A stretch of DNA of 58,143 nt from Trebonia sp. (GCA_030043595.1 JASHXJ010000034.1:1-58143); one strand, 5' to 3'; shown: positions 16,695-25,263, counted from the first letter of the stretch. Translations and numbers: made by a program. Notes: generated by a model from the letters alone, not told the origin.

Positions 16695-18536
16695 TCACCA
16701 TCTCTGCTCTTGGGGAACCCGCATCGGTCTTTGTCTGGGATTACCGGCGCGCAGGTCCCGGTACGGCCCTGGAACATTGCGTGTGGGGAGCGGACGTGCA
16801 CCTGTAGTGAACCCCGTCGCAACTGCAGCACCGTGCCGGCGCCGGGCATATCTCTGGTGGGCTGTGGCTGCACCCCCGGCACATGCGCCAATAAGAGCGC
16901 CTGCAAGCCATGCCAGGGCCACGCCCGTCAGCCCATGCGAAGATCCAACCCAGGCGAAAGCACATATCGCCAGAGCATATGTTGCATTAACAACGATTAT
17001 AGCACGCAGCTTGCCCTCAATCCGGAGAATGGTAAGGAGCCAGTAGTTTGCCGAGACAGGCCCTGCGGCTAGGGCCAGAATGATGAGGCTGGACAATCCG
17101 TGCTGGTAGTAGTGAGATCCGAACGCAAGCAGCAGCCAACGTCCAACTGCGATAAGACCAAGGACTGCAGGCACACAGAGCAGCACAAGTATCCGCAGGC
17201 TCCGCCGCCTAAGCCCGCGCATATTGGCATTGGCGCGCGAGCCCTCTGCAAGGAAGGTTTGTTCCAGCGCGAAAGCGGCTGCGTATACTATTGAGGCTAT
17301 CTGGAAGACCACAAAGAAGTATCCCGCTGCCGCAGCCCCTTGCCGGTCGAGCACGATGACCGGCACAACCAGTGTAGGGAGCATGTTGAATACGTTGCCA
17401 ACATAGTTTGCGGTAGAAAAGCGAAGCAATGGCTTGAGAGCCGACAGCGGCTGGTGCAGGCGAGGTCGACAGCCCATTATTGCAAAAATAATGATTACAC
17501 TGGCGGCGGCAGCGAATACTATGCCCATGGCTGAAGCCGCGAAAAGAGCATAAGTGCCAGCCCCGGCCAGCAGCACGGCAAGAATGTTCTTTCCCAGTCC
17601 ACCGACTATACCGTCGACGAGGACAGTGTACTTCGCTCTCCTTGACGCGATGAAGACAGAGTCCGTTAGGAAGTTGAGAGCACTAGCGGCGGTTATCAGA
17701 GCAAAGCCGATCGTTAGCTCGGGGCTCTTCTCCACGAAAGCCAGTCGGGGAGCTATAAGCGGCGTCAGCACGATGTAACATACTGCAATCGCTGCGCCGC
17801 ATGCGGCCACCACGGCGAGCGCAGAGCTAACTAGCGCATCTCGATCGCGTGAAGTCGGCAAATATTTGCCCATCCCGTTATTGAGTCCAAGAAGGGCCAG
17901 GTATCCGATGAGGCTGGTGGCTGAGATCAGCGCGCTCGCTGTTCCAACGTCACTGGCACTGAACAAATGGGCCGCAATTATCCAGAAACTAAAGCCAAAC
18001 CCGGCTTGCAGTACGGAATTCAGCATCAGATAAAGCGAGTTCAACATCATGTGATCTTGGCGAAGCCGAGTAAGAACGGCACCGAATCTACCTCTCCGCG
18101 GGCCTGCTCTCGCAGACTCCGATGCTCTCGGCCTGGATGACTCACCCGATCGAGAATTCGCTGCAACTTCATTTGCTATTGCAACCAGCGCGGCTATTCC
18201 TGCCATCTGGCGTGCATATAGCCCCGCGTCCACCGTTTGGAATTCGCCATCCGTCTGCTCGCCCCAGGATCCCCGGATCGAGCTGTTTCGTCCTCTGGGC
18301 CCCTTGTCTGGATAGGAGTTCTTAGCGGCAGCCGTCCTGCGCCAGCGCCTGCCGTTTGGGGTTTTCACTGGTGCCCGGCGGCCCCCGCTACCGTAGTCAT
18401 CCCTTATGCGGGGAAATTCATGGGTCGGTTCGTCATTCTCGGCAAGCACTCTTTGCGCATATACGCCAGGGACGAGCGGGTTCCGGGCGCCGTGTGAACT
18501 CCGGGCCCTTGAGCGACGAGCGGGCATGTCCTTCAT
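16695..18536 (-). CDS. Wzx-type polysaccharide flippase (MOP superfamily)
   Basis: After about 160 disordered, Arg/Ser-rich residues the protein has 12 or so hydrophobic helices starting at YLMLNSVLQAGFGFSFWIIA, with LFSASDVGTASALISATSLIGYLALLGLNNG, the hallmark of Wzx/MurJ-like oligosaccharide-lipid flippases. It should move lipid-linked sugars across the membrane. The start used here (ATG 18536) overlaps the stop of a 13-codon mini-ORF as TAATG, and an in-frame GTG at 18602 would instead overlap the upstream GT4 gene. The long N-terminal tail is unusual for Wzx. Confidence 0.82.
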   Translation of the reverse strand: MKDMPARRSRARSSHGARNPLVPGVYAQRVLAENDEPTHEFPRIRDDYGSGGRRAPVKTPNGRRWRRTAAAKNSYPDKGPRGRNSSIRGSWGEQTDGEFQTVDAGLYARQMAGIAALVAIANEVAANSRSGESSRPRASESARAGPRRGRFGAVLTRLRQDHMMLNSLYLMLNSVLQAGFGFSFWIIAAHLFSASDVGTASALISATSLIGYLALLGLNNGMGKYLPTSRDRDALVSSALAVVAACGAAIAVCYIVLTPLIAPRLAFVEKSPELTIGFALITAASALNFLTDSVFIASRRAKYTVLVDGIVGGLGKNILAVLLAGAGTYALFAASAMGIVFAAAASVIIIFAIMGCRPRLHQPLSALKPLLRFSTANYVGNVFNMLPTLVVPVIVLDRQGAAAAGYFFVVFQIASIVYAAAFALEQTFLAEGSRANANMRGLRRRSLRILVLLCVPAVLGLIAVGRWLLLAFGSHYYQHGLSSLIILALAAGPVSANYWLLTILRIEGKLRAIIVVNATYALAICAFAWVGSSHGLTGVALAWLAGALIGACAGGAATAHQRYARRRHGAAVATGFTTGARPLPTRNVPGPYRDLRAGNPRQRPMRVPQEQRW

Positions 18537-18577
18537 TACCCGTATGACCTGAACCTTGCGCGCACGGAAGCTGTCAT
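18536..18577 (-). CDS. 13-residue leader mini-ORF before the flippase gene
   Basis: ATG at 18577 overlaps the GT4 stop codon as ATGA, and the 13-codon frame (MTASVRARFRSYG) ends in TAA whose last base is the A of the flippase ATG. The mini-ORF thus links the GT4 and flippase genes by two stop/start overlaps. It is best read as a coupling device rather than a functional peptide. Confidence 0.35.
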   Translation of the reverse strand: MTASVRARFRSYG

Positions 18578-19821
18578 GTTGGATCCTTAACTTGATCCAC
18601 ATCGAGGCCCTGACGGTTCGCTGGTAGTCCAGGAGCAGACGGCTTCCTCCTGGTCAGGGCCTGGAAGACGGCGGCGGTTATCTCGTCCCAGTCCCGCAGG
18701 CGACCGCTGCGCTCGGCGCTTGCCTCCGGGTCCATGAGTGCAGCTCGTCTGAGTGCCAGGTTGAGCACCTTGGCGAGATTCGCCGGGTCCACTGTTGCGA
18801 TGAACCCGTTCTGCCCCTCGGTGATCAAGTGGCGGGAAGCGTTGTCCGGATGGTTCACAGTCACGACGGGCAGCCCACAGCAGTTAGCCTCGATTAGCAC
18901 CACCCCGAAACCCTCACGTGTCGATGGCAGCGCAAAGACACTGGACGACTTCATTATTCCGTAGATCTCGGCTCCTGGCAGGAAATCCTGGAATACCACA
19001 TTCCCTGCCACACCCAGCTGTTCGCTGAGTGACTCCAGTCGTGATCGCTCCGGGCCTTCCCCAACGATTCTGCAGCTTAGCTCGGGCCGATCATCTTTAA
19101 GCAGAGCCACGGCCTGCAGCAGGAGATCGACGTTCTTGTGGGAGAGAAGCCGGCCCGCGAAGAGGATATCCGAGCTAAGTTCCGATGGTTCCGCTGCCTG
19201 GATAGCTACTGTGTCGACACCAAGCTCTATTACATGGATGGGCGCAGTCACGCCCAGCAAGCTAACCAGACGCTCCGACGTTTGCTCCGACACGGCGACG
19301 ATCACTGGCGCAGCGCGCGCCGCTAGCCATTCTGTCGCCGCGCTTATTGGCGCAAGCCTGCCCAGGTAGTTCCCCCAGTAATCCCTGCCCCACACTTCAT
19401 GCCAGGTTACAACCATCTTTTTCCGCCGCAGCGCGCAGATGATGCGGGCGGCGAAGATCGGGAAGTAGGGTATATGATCAACATCAAAAACGTCCACCTG
19501 TGCTGTCATCAGCCTGAACGTTGCCAGCCCGAAAAGGAGAGCCTGCAAGATCGATCTGCGTTCGCCTTCATAGAGAGAATGCCGTCGGCAGATCGCATGG
19601 AACTGCACGCCCTCGAGCTCTAGGGTTTTCTTCCCCTCCCACCACTGCATCGTATATATGTGGACTTCCACGCCCATCCCGTAGAGGCGCCGCGCGATTT
19701 CCCACAGGCGCCGCTCTTTTCCACCTTTATTGAACGGATAGACGCCGTCACTTACAAAGCCAATTCGGAGCTGTTGCCTGTCCGGCTTGGTGAAGCTTGT
19801 CAAGATACGCCTCCGGGTCAT
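18574..19821 (-). CDS. Family 4 glycosyltransferase
   Basis: The 415-residue GT-B protein has RIGFVSDGVYPFNKGGKERRL at the N-terminus, VTWHEVWGRDYWG, APVIVAVSEQTSERLV and IHVIELGVDT. Its donor-site half holds DILFAGRLLSHKNVDLLL, CRIVGEGPERSRLE, and EGFGVVLIEANCCGLPVV, the last containing the EX7E catalytic pair. It is a retaining transferase that probably extends the island oligosaccharide. Its ATG overlaps the stop of the upstream GT2 gene by 4 bases, so the two are translationally coupled. Confidence 0.9.
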   Translation of the reverse strand: MTRRRILTSFTKPDRQQLRIGFVSDGVYPFNKGGKERRLWEIARRLYGMGVEVHIYTMQWWEGKKTLELEGVQFHAICRRHSLYEGERRSILQALLFGLATFRLMTAQVDVFDVDHIPYFPIFAARIICALRRKKMVVTWHEVWGRDYWGNYLGRLAPISAATEWLAARAAPVIVAVSEQTSERLVSLLGVTAPIHVIELGVDTVAIQAAEPSELSSDILFAGRLLSHKNVDLLLQAVALLKDDRPELSCRIVGEGPERSRLESLSEQLGVAGNVVFQDFLPGAEIYGIMKSSSVFALPSTREGFGVVLIEANCCGLPVVTVNHPDNASRHLITEGQNGFIATVDPANLAKVLNLALRRAALMDPEASAERSGRLRDWDEITAAVFQALTRRKPSAPGLPANRQGLDVDQVKDPT

Positions 19822-20792
19822 CCCGTCACGGTCGCATTTGCTTCCTCATCGGCCTGGGCATTCGTGTTGAAAGCGGTGACCAGTCCATTGTGCGTGGGCC
19901 CGGCACGCGTGTCCAGATTCTGGAAAACCGAGGCGTGCACGGCATCTTCCGCAGCAAACAGGCGGCTACGGCGCATTGTGCGTACCCTCAACAGGATGGC
20001 AAGGCACTCAAAGGCGTCTCGCCAGTTTATTTTCTTGCCCTGCGCATGGGACCGGCTGTAGTAGCTGATAGGGACTTCGAACGGCCTGATTCCGAGGCGC
20101 AGTAGAGTCGCGGTAAGTTCGGTATCCAAGCCGAAGCCTGGCTCGCGCAGCGAGAGGCTTCTGAACAGCACGAGGGGTACGATCTTGAGGCACGTATGCA
20201 GATCGCTTACGCTAGCGTCGAAAAGGACATTTGCGATTCTGGTCAAAAACCGGTTCCCCACCGCATATCTATAGGACTGATAGACAGTGTTAAATCCGAA
20301 CAGCCGCGCACCGTAGACGACTTCGTAGCGCCGCTTAATGATCGGCTCTATCAACCTTGGAATATCTTCAGATGAGTATTCCAGATCCGCGTCGAACGGA
20401 AGTATGTGCGTGCCCGTCGCCAAGGTGGCCGCCGTTCGAATTGCGGCTCCTTTCCCCTGGTTCGCGCGGTGCCGATGCACTCTTAGCCTAGGGTCGCTTA
20501 TCCGCGCTGCAAGCGCAGCCGTAGCATCTGTGCTTCCGTCATCAACTACGATAAGTTCTATTTCGCACGGATAGGACGTCAGCAAAACCTCGCGAATAGC
20601 CTGAGTTATTGTTTGCTGCTCATTAAATGCGCACATGAGAATAGAGATTTTAAGCGGCACGTCTTCGGCGCGCGGCATTGCTTCTACTGATTGTATAAGG
20701 ACATCCTCAGACCCGAAGCCATGCGAAATTGATGAATCAACAAGCGCCACGTCACGTTTGTCCGGGACTTGCGTGTTCCCCTGATCCTGCAT
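19818..20792 (-). CDS. Family 2 glycosyltransferase (dolichyl-phosphate-mannose-synthase-like)
   Basis: The conserved part starts at ISILMCAFNEQQTITQAI and continues with VVDDGSTDATAAL, RANQGKGAAIRTA, the metal motif PFDADLEYSSEDIP and the membrane-near SDLHTCLKI and EPGFGLDTELTATLL. This is the DPM1-like branch of GT2, which usually makes polyprenyl-phosphate sugars. ATG at 20792 gives 324 residues and overlaps the TGA of a 14-codon mini-ORF as TGATG. The open frame extends upstream to 21074 but without homology. It is coupled to the GT4 gene. Confidence 0.85.
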   Translation of the reverse strand: MQDQGNTQVPDKRDVALVDSSISHGFGSEDVLIQSVEAMPRAEDVPLKISILMCAFNEQQTITQAIREVLLTSYPCEIELIVVDDGSTDATAALAARISDPRLRVHRHRANQGKGAAIRTAATLATGTHILPFDADLEYSSEDIPRLIEPIIKRRYEVVYGARLFGFNTVYQSYRYAVGNRFLTRIANVLFDASVSDLHTCLKIVPLVLFRSLSLREPGFGLDTELTATLLRLGIRPFEVPISYYSRSHAQGKKINWRDAFECLAILLRVRTMRRSRLFAAEDAVHASVFQNLDTRAGPTHNGLVTAFNTNAQADEEANATVTG

Positions 20793-20836
20793 CAGGGGTT
20801 TGCTTGCACGCTGAGTCCGAGTAACAGACAACCCAT
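20792..20836 (-). CDS. 14-residue leader mini-ORF before the GT2 gene
   Basis: ATG at 20836 follows an exceptionally strong Shine-Dalgarno (GGAGGGGGG) and encodes MGCLLLGLSVQANP, ending in TGA that overlaps the GT2 ATG as TGATG. The GT2 ATG has no site of its own, so ribosomes probably arrive through this mini-ORF. It contains a TTA leucine codon, rare in high-GC actinomycetes. Confidence 0.45.
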   Translation of the reverse strand: MGCLLLGLSVQANP

Positions 20837-21632
20837 CCCCCCTCCATAAATTACTAATCAACGCAATCGCACCTGCAACCACTGGGACCTGAGAATCGGA
20901 ACCAGCGATCCTTGCCAGGCTGTGCGGTATCAGGTCATATCTACCGCCTGAGGTACTGTTGAGCAGATAAGGCCACCTCTGTCCTGTTATGTTACTGAAT
21001 CGCGCGATTCCGCCCCGGGTGCGTTGCCGACTCCACGGCGACCGCGCTTCACCTCCCCCTAGCCGTCTGGGCACAATACCCGTCTATAGACGGACGTGCG
21101 AGATCCTGGGTAGGTTTACACCGGTTTCAGTAGAACGACGGAATATCTTTCGGTCAGCGCTGCCACACCGAGTGTTGCCGGTCACTACCCGCCCCCCTCG
21201 CCGGGCAGTCACGCAACCGACACCGAGCCATGTTCCGTCCCAAGGGGCGTGGCTGGCATCGCGTCCAGCGTGAGCCTGGGTGCGCGGTGCGCGTACTCTC
21301 AACCCTGCGTCCAGGTGCAAGGCCCGGTCGCGGCCGACTTTGGACAGCGCAGCGATCGTCGTCCCAGTGGCACCGGCGCTGCCGACGGCTATCGAGCACA
21401 GTCGGTCGGCGTGCTGGACAGCGCGACGCTCCGGACACGCGCCCCAGGACGGCCAGGCCCTTTCAGGCGCCGCGGCCCGGGGGGCATGGACCGTCTGCAC
21501 GGAGACGGGAGTTCAGCTGGGTATCTGCAGGCACGAAAAACCGGGGCCGGCGCAGTTGCTATCTTTTGCTCAGCTGGACTTCGTACAGGCGAGTGGAATG
21601 TACCTGACTACTGGAAGGCACGGGACCCGGAA
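20837..21632. other. Long region without a recognised gene
   Basis: Open frames here on both strands are Arg/Ser/Pro-rich and match no family I know. The region contains the promoter side of the GT2-GT4-flippase operon (leftward) and whatever drives the rightward membrane protein gene at 21633. A frame open from 21249 runs into that gene, but its first 128 codons look non-coding. Confidence 0.4.
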
Positions 21633-22178
21633 GTGACTGACCAGGCTATTGCCCGCAGACAAACGAATGTGCTGGTGCTCGAGGCCTTGACATTCGGCTT
21701 GGCGTACGGCGCGAGCCTCTGCTGGGCCTCGGCCTGTCTGGTGGGATGCTTCCGACCCAATGGGCTAAGCGCTCCTTACTGGAACCAGATTCCGCAGTTG
21801 CGTACCGACACTTCCGGAATCATAGCCTTCTTCGCTGTCGCACTGTTCTTGCCCTGCAGCGAATTCCTGCGCCTTCGGCGACGATGGGTTGGCGGCGACG
21901 CATTCGATGGACCGGCCTTCGGAGGCTTGATAAGTGCGGCCGGGCTGGCGACATGCGAGACCATTGGATTCCTGACGACAGGGCTAGTCATCTATCTGTC
22001 GGTCAACACGGTCACCCACCCGGAAACCTTGAGTATGCAGGCTACGCACCTGGCGTCCTGGCCAACAGAGGGAACTCTGCGCGTGTCCGCACTCTTGCTG
22101 TGCGTATGCTCTGCCGCCCTTTTCCGCTTCTTGAGAGCTGAGTGCAACGTCTCGCAAGGGGCTGAGGAGGATAGCTGA
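21633..22178 (+). CDS. Four-helix membrane protein of unknown function
   Basis: GTG at 21633 was chosen because the frame upstream (from 21249) lacks hydrophobic or family character; this gives 181 residues. Four hydrophobic segments are visible: LVLEALTFGLAYGASLCWAS, SGIIAFFAVALFLPC, LISAAGLATCETIGFLTTGL and VSALLLCVCSAALFRFL. No motif identifies it. It is convergent with the GT4 gene at 22188 with a 9 bp gap, and being within the glycan island it may be an accessory membrane protein. The start is uncertain. Confidence 0.5.
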   Translation: MTDQAIARRQTNVLVLEALTFGLAYGASLCWASACLVGCFRPNGLSAPYWNQIPQLRTDTSGIIAFFAVALFLPCSEFLRLRRRWVGGDAFDGPAFGGLISAAGLATCETIGFLTTGLVIYLSVNTVTHPETLSMQATHLASWPTEGTLRVSALLLCVCSAALFRFLRAECNVSQGAEEDS

Positions 22179-22187
22179 TACCCGCAC

Positions 22188-23309
22188 CTAGCGCGGTTCT
22201 GTCAGTGCCTCCAGGAGGGCTCGGGTACGCTCGACCTGGCGCGGCCAGGTGTATTCTCGCGCCACCAGTTGCCGTCCTGCTTCCCCCAGCGCTGCGAGGC
22301 GGGCCGGATCGGCCACGGCCCCGCGGAGGCACCTGGCCAGAGCGCCCGCGTCATTTGGGGTCACCAGAAGACCGGTCACGCCATCGTCCACTAGCGATGG
22401 CAGCGACCCGATAGCGGCGGCCACAACAGCGGTGCCCTGAGCCCAGGCCTCCAGCAGCACAGTTGGAAAGGCATCATTGGCTGTAGTCGAACACAGTACG
22501 AAAGCGGCCGCCTGCCGAAGGAGGGCGTCACGTTCGGCCCCGGCAAGCGACCCGGCAAACCGCACTACATCAGCCAATCCCAAGTCACGAACCCGTTGCT
22601 CGTACCTAGACCTGTCGGCACCATCCCCTACCACCGTAAGCGTGACGGGCTCGCTATCACGCTTAAGCATGGTCATTGCGTCTAGTAGCAAATCCAGGCC
22701 CTTCCAGCGATGCGTTGGCTCCAGATTGTTGACGAAAATGAGGCCTTTCCCCGGCTCCGTTCGCGCTCCCGCCACCTCAGGGACTGCGTTAGCTACGACT
22801 ATGGTTTTACGCTGCCACCGCGGCAACTGCTCGCGCACGTAGGGTGACACGGCAATAATGGTATGTGCCTTAGCCATAGTTAGCCATTGCACCGCCAGAT
22901 AGCCGCGGGTAATAAGCCTCATCATGAGACCGCCTGGCTTAAACAATGTCGCGGCATGGTATGTCACCACGACCGGCCATCTACCCGACGCCAAGGACAC
23001 CATGTCGACCATAAATGGCACAGGCGTGTGGGCGTTGATGACATCTGGCCGCTCGCGCCTGATAATCCTCCGCAGCCACCAATACCATGCTGGATTAACC
23101 GGTGTATTAGACACCACTTTCCACACCGGCAGCCGCCACACTGGGTAGTCATCAGCCTCGGTGCGCACTGGGTGCCGTACAGTGGGATCACCACATACCA
23201 CCACCACCTCACAGCCGGCCTCGGTCAGTCCCCGCGCCAGGAATCGCGCGTAATTCTCCATTCCGCCAATCCGCGGCCAGAAGTAGGGTGTCGCAATCAG
23301 TACTTTCAT
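22188..23309 (-). CDS. Family 4 glycosyltransferase (mannosyltransferase-like)
   Basis: ATG at 23309 follows GGAGG by 7 nt and was preferred over an upstream in-frame start at 23327. The 373-residue GT-B protein has MKVLIATPYFWPRIGGMENY, the acceptor-side INAHTPVPFMVDM, HTIIAVSPYVREQL and VANAVPEV. The C-terminal donor half holds NLEPTHRWKGLDLLLDAM, TVVGDGADRSRYE and NDAFPTVLLEAWAQGTAVV. It resembles PimB-like lipid glycosyltransferases. It is directly downstream of the acyltransferase and ACP genes, which suggests it builds the glycan that is acylated. Confidence 0.9.
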   Translation of the reverse strand: MKVLIATPYFWPRIGGMENYARFLARGLTEAGCEVVVVCGDPTVRHPVRTEADDYPVWRLPVWKVVSNTPVNPAWYWWLRRIIRRERPDVINAHTPVPFMVDMVSLASGRWPVVVTYHAATLFKPGGLMMRLITRGYLAVQWLTMAKAHTIIAVSPYVREQLPRWQRKTIVVANAVPEVAGARTEPGKGLIFVNNLEPTHRWKGLDLLLDAMTMLKRDSEPVTLTVVGDGADRSRYEQRVRDLGLADVVRFAGSLAGAERDALLRQAAAFVLCSTTANDAFPTVLLEAWAQGTAVVAAAIGSLPSLVDDGVTGLLVTPNDAGALARCLRGAVADPARLAALGEAGRQLVAREYTWPRQVERTRALLEALTEPR

Positions 23310-23395
23310 TCGTACACCTCCGGCCATTGCCGCCGCGCCGATCGCCTTGGGTGATCCGAGGGTAAGCGACGGTCCTCGAGAAGCGCGGCAGAAGG

Positions 23396-23458
23396 CTACG
23401 GGAGTAGCCGGTCCTGGACGAGCTCCCGGCTGATGCAGTCGGTGATGACGCCTTCCAA
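23396..23458 (-). pseudogene. Truncated duplicate of the acyl carrier protein gene
   Basis: A TTG start touching the acyltransferase stop (TAGTTG) encodes MEGVITDCISRELVQDRLLP and then stops. The real ACP begins MEAVINDYISRELVQDPALLP. Only the first 20 codons remain, so the phosphopantetheine serine is lost and the piece cannot act as a carrier. Confidence 0.7.
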
Positions 23459-23467
23459 CTAAGACAC
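23409..23467. repeat. 59-bp direct repeat, copy A (copy B at 24667-24725)
   Basis: The 59 bp here match 24667-24725 except at about 7 positions, in the same orientation, 1258 bp apart. The two copies flank the acyltransferase gene. Each contains the ACP start region together with the upstream GTGTCTTAG. Confidence 0.75.
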
Positions 23468-24466
23468 ATCCGCTGCTGCCGTGGCCCTCGTGCTGGTCCC
23501 CGCCGGGAGCAGCCCGAGGCTGACAAGGTCCTCGGTTTGATACCAGTAGAACCAGTCGGCGAGGCTTGTCCTGATAGCGGCGTCCATTGCGGCCACGCAG
23601 CGCCCGAAGGCCGTCGTCGTCTCGCCGTTCAGCGGTAGCGGCGGCGAGATTTCCAGCACCTGATGGCGGTAGTCGGCGGAGCGGTGCATGAAAGTCATGA
23701 GCACCGGGGCACCAGTCAGCTCTGCTAGGGTCACCACCCCCGGCAGGAGCCTGGCGTGCCCTCCGAGGAAAGGCACTTCGACAGCGCGGGCACGGTCAGC
23801 GTCTAGTGGTGCGGCGTCGCTGCAGATCGCCACCACCTCATTGGCGCGAAGCACGGCTGCGGCCTGGGCCGCGACCTGAACCCGGCCCGGCCACGGCTCG
23901 ATGCTCGGTCGCTGCCGGTGGCGCAGCACACGCCTGACGTAGACGAAATCCCATATCCGCCGCTCGGCGTAAGACACATCGGGCGCATACCAGCGCCCGA
24001 TGGTAGTTACAGGGAAGCCGCTGGCGTGCAGCAGGGAGAAGGCGCTTATGTGGGAACCGTAGTGGGCGGTGCAGAGCAGGGCTCCCTTGCCTCCGGCCAG
24101 CGCAGCGTCCAGATGCTCGCGGCCGCGGATCTCGACCAGTTTCCCCAGGGGCCGGGCCCGGCCCCGCAGCAGCATCACGTCGATGACCGCGCACGAGATT
24201 GACCGGAAGACGCCCCGGGCCAAGCGCTTAGCCTCATCCGGGCCCACCTCGTCACCGAGCACCAGGCGCAGGTTACGTACGATCTCAGAACGCTTCGCGG
24301 CCCAGTACCGGAAAAGCAAGTCCGCCCGCCAGCAGGCGACACGGTAGGCGATGCTGGCGGGCAGGCGCGCTGTCAGCGGGGCCACTGCCAGCCAGTAGGC
24401 AAGACCCTCTGCCCTGCTCAGCACCCGTCGGCGCGGAGGACCTGCCGCCTTAGCAGCCTCACCCAC
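23459..24466 (-). CDS. LpxL/HtrB-like lysophospholipid acyltransferase
   Basis: GTG at 24466 was chosen because it overlaps the ACP stop by 8 bp; this gives 335 residues. The protein has a hydrophobic N-terminal anchor, RSEIVRNLRLVLGD, the catalytic-type block LLCTAHYGSHISAF and TTIGRWYAP, as in LpxL/HtrB acyltransferases. The classical HX4(D/E) is not intact: Ile stands where the acidic residue is expected (HYGSHI). It presumably moves acyl chains from the ACP encoded immediately upstream onto a glycolipid or sugar acceptor at the inner face of the membrane. Confidence 0.85.
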   Translation of the reverse strand: MGEAAKAAGPPRRRVLSRAEGLAYWLAVAPLTARLPASIAYRVACWRADLLFRYWAAKRSEIVRNLRLVLGDEVGPDEAKRLARGVFRSISCAVIDVMLLRGRARPLGKLVEIRGREHLDAALAGGKGALLCTAHYGSHISAFSLLHASGFPVTTIGRWYAPDVSYAERRIWDFVYVRRVLRHRQRPSIEPWPGRVQVAAQAAAVLRANEVVAICSDAAPLDADRARAVEVPFLGGHARLLPGVVTLAELTGAPVLMTFMHRSADYRHQVLEISPPLPLNGETTTAFGRCVAAMDAAIRTSLADWFYWYQTEDLVSLGLLPAGTSTRATAAADVS

Positions 24467-24716
24467 GGGCGCTTCGTTCCCAGGCCCTGGCGCGCAAGTA
24501 AGCGCAGATGGCGTCCACACTCGCGAAATTCTCAGGGATCAGGTCCACATCCTCCACCACGATCCAGAACCGGTCCTGGACGAAAAGCACCAGCCTGAGC
24601 AGGCTCAGCGAGTCCAGGACACCTGTCTCCAGCAGCGGAGTCCCGTTCCCCAGCGGCAGCAGGGCCGGGTCTTGGACGAGCTCCCGGCTGATGTAGTCAT
24701 TGATGACGGCTTCCAA
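24459..24716 (-). CDS. Acyl carrier protein
   Basis: The 85-residue protein carries GVLDSLSLLRLVLF; Ser36 of the DSL motif is the phosphopantetheine attachment site. It starts with TTG, supported by GGAGG 8 nt upstream; no in-frame ATG fits. Helices before and after the DSL fit the four-helix ACP fold. It overlaps the acyltransferase start by 8 bp and lies next to two adenylating enzymes (one decayed), so it probably receives an acyl group from the adenylating enzyme and hands it to the acyltransferase. Confidence 0.9.
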   Translation of the reverse strand: MEAVINDYISRELVQDPALLPLGNGTPLLETGVLDSLSLLRLVLFVQDRFWIVVEDVDLIPENFASVDAICAYLRARAWERSARG

Positions 24717-24725
24717 CTAAGACAC
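24667..24725. repeat. 59-bp direct repeat, copy B (copy A at 23409-23467)
   Basis: This is the functional copy: it holds the TTG start and first 16 or so codons of the intact ACP gene plus its upstream GTGTCTTAG. Copy A lies 1258 bp away beyond the acyltransferase gene. Confidence 0.75.
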
Positions 24726-24755
24726 CTCCAGTGAGCTGTGGCTCGCCCACGTTGA

Positions 24756-25246
24756 TTACCTGACCTGCTCCGCAAGCTCGGCACGGTCGACCTTGCCAGT
24801 GGAAGTCCTTGGCAGCGCCTCGCAGAATTCCACCACGTCCAGCACTATGTACGCCGACAGCCGCCGGCGGCAGTGGTTAAGCACCTCCTCACGGGTGAGA
24901 CTACGAGGGTCATCGGCGGTGATGACCGCGCGGAGACGGTTCCCGAGCAGTTCATCCGGCATGGGAGGCACCACCGCTTCGCGGATGGCCGGATGCTCGT
25001 ACAGTGCGGTTTCCACCTTCCCGAGTTCCACCCGGCAGCCGCCACGACGCACGCGGCGGACTTGGGAGCGAGGATCCCCACGCGGTCACCCGCCCGTACG
25101 CCTCGGGTGAGGAGCGCGCGAGCTATCTGATTGCTCAGCCTGTCCAGCTCCTCATACGTGAGGAACTGCTCTCCCACGGCCACCGCCGGCCGCCGGGGCG
25201 CCCGGGCCGCACTCTGCATCAGCAGATGATGCAGCAAATACGCCAT
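24756..25246 (-). pseudogene. Adenylate-forming enzyme with large internal deletion
   Basis: The 5' part (from 25246) encodes the normal N-terminus of an AMP-dependent synthetase, with LTYEELDRLSNQIARAL and GDRVGILAPKSAACVV. At about 25040 the frame jumps by one base straight to the C-terminal subdomain: CRVELGKVETALYEHP, then SAYIVLDVVEFCEALPRTS and TGKVDRAELAEQVR, stop at 24756. Roughly 350-400 central residues, including the ATP-binding P-loop and core motifs, are gone. It lies 39 bp upstream of the ACP gene and was probably its original loading enzyme. An intact relative is at 26574. Confidence 0.85.
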
Positions 25247-25263
25247 GTTCCCCTGCTTTCCTC

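Noticed and set aside
21249..21632. First 128 codons of the membrane-protein frame
   Set aside because: Arg/Gly-rich with no homology or site; the hydrophobic protein begins at about 21633.
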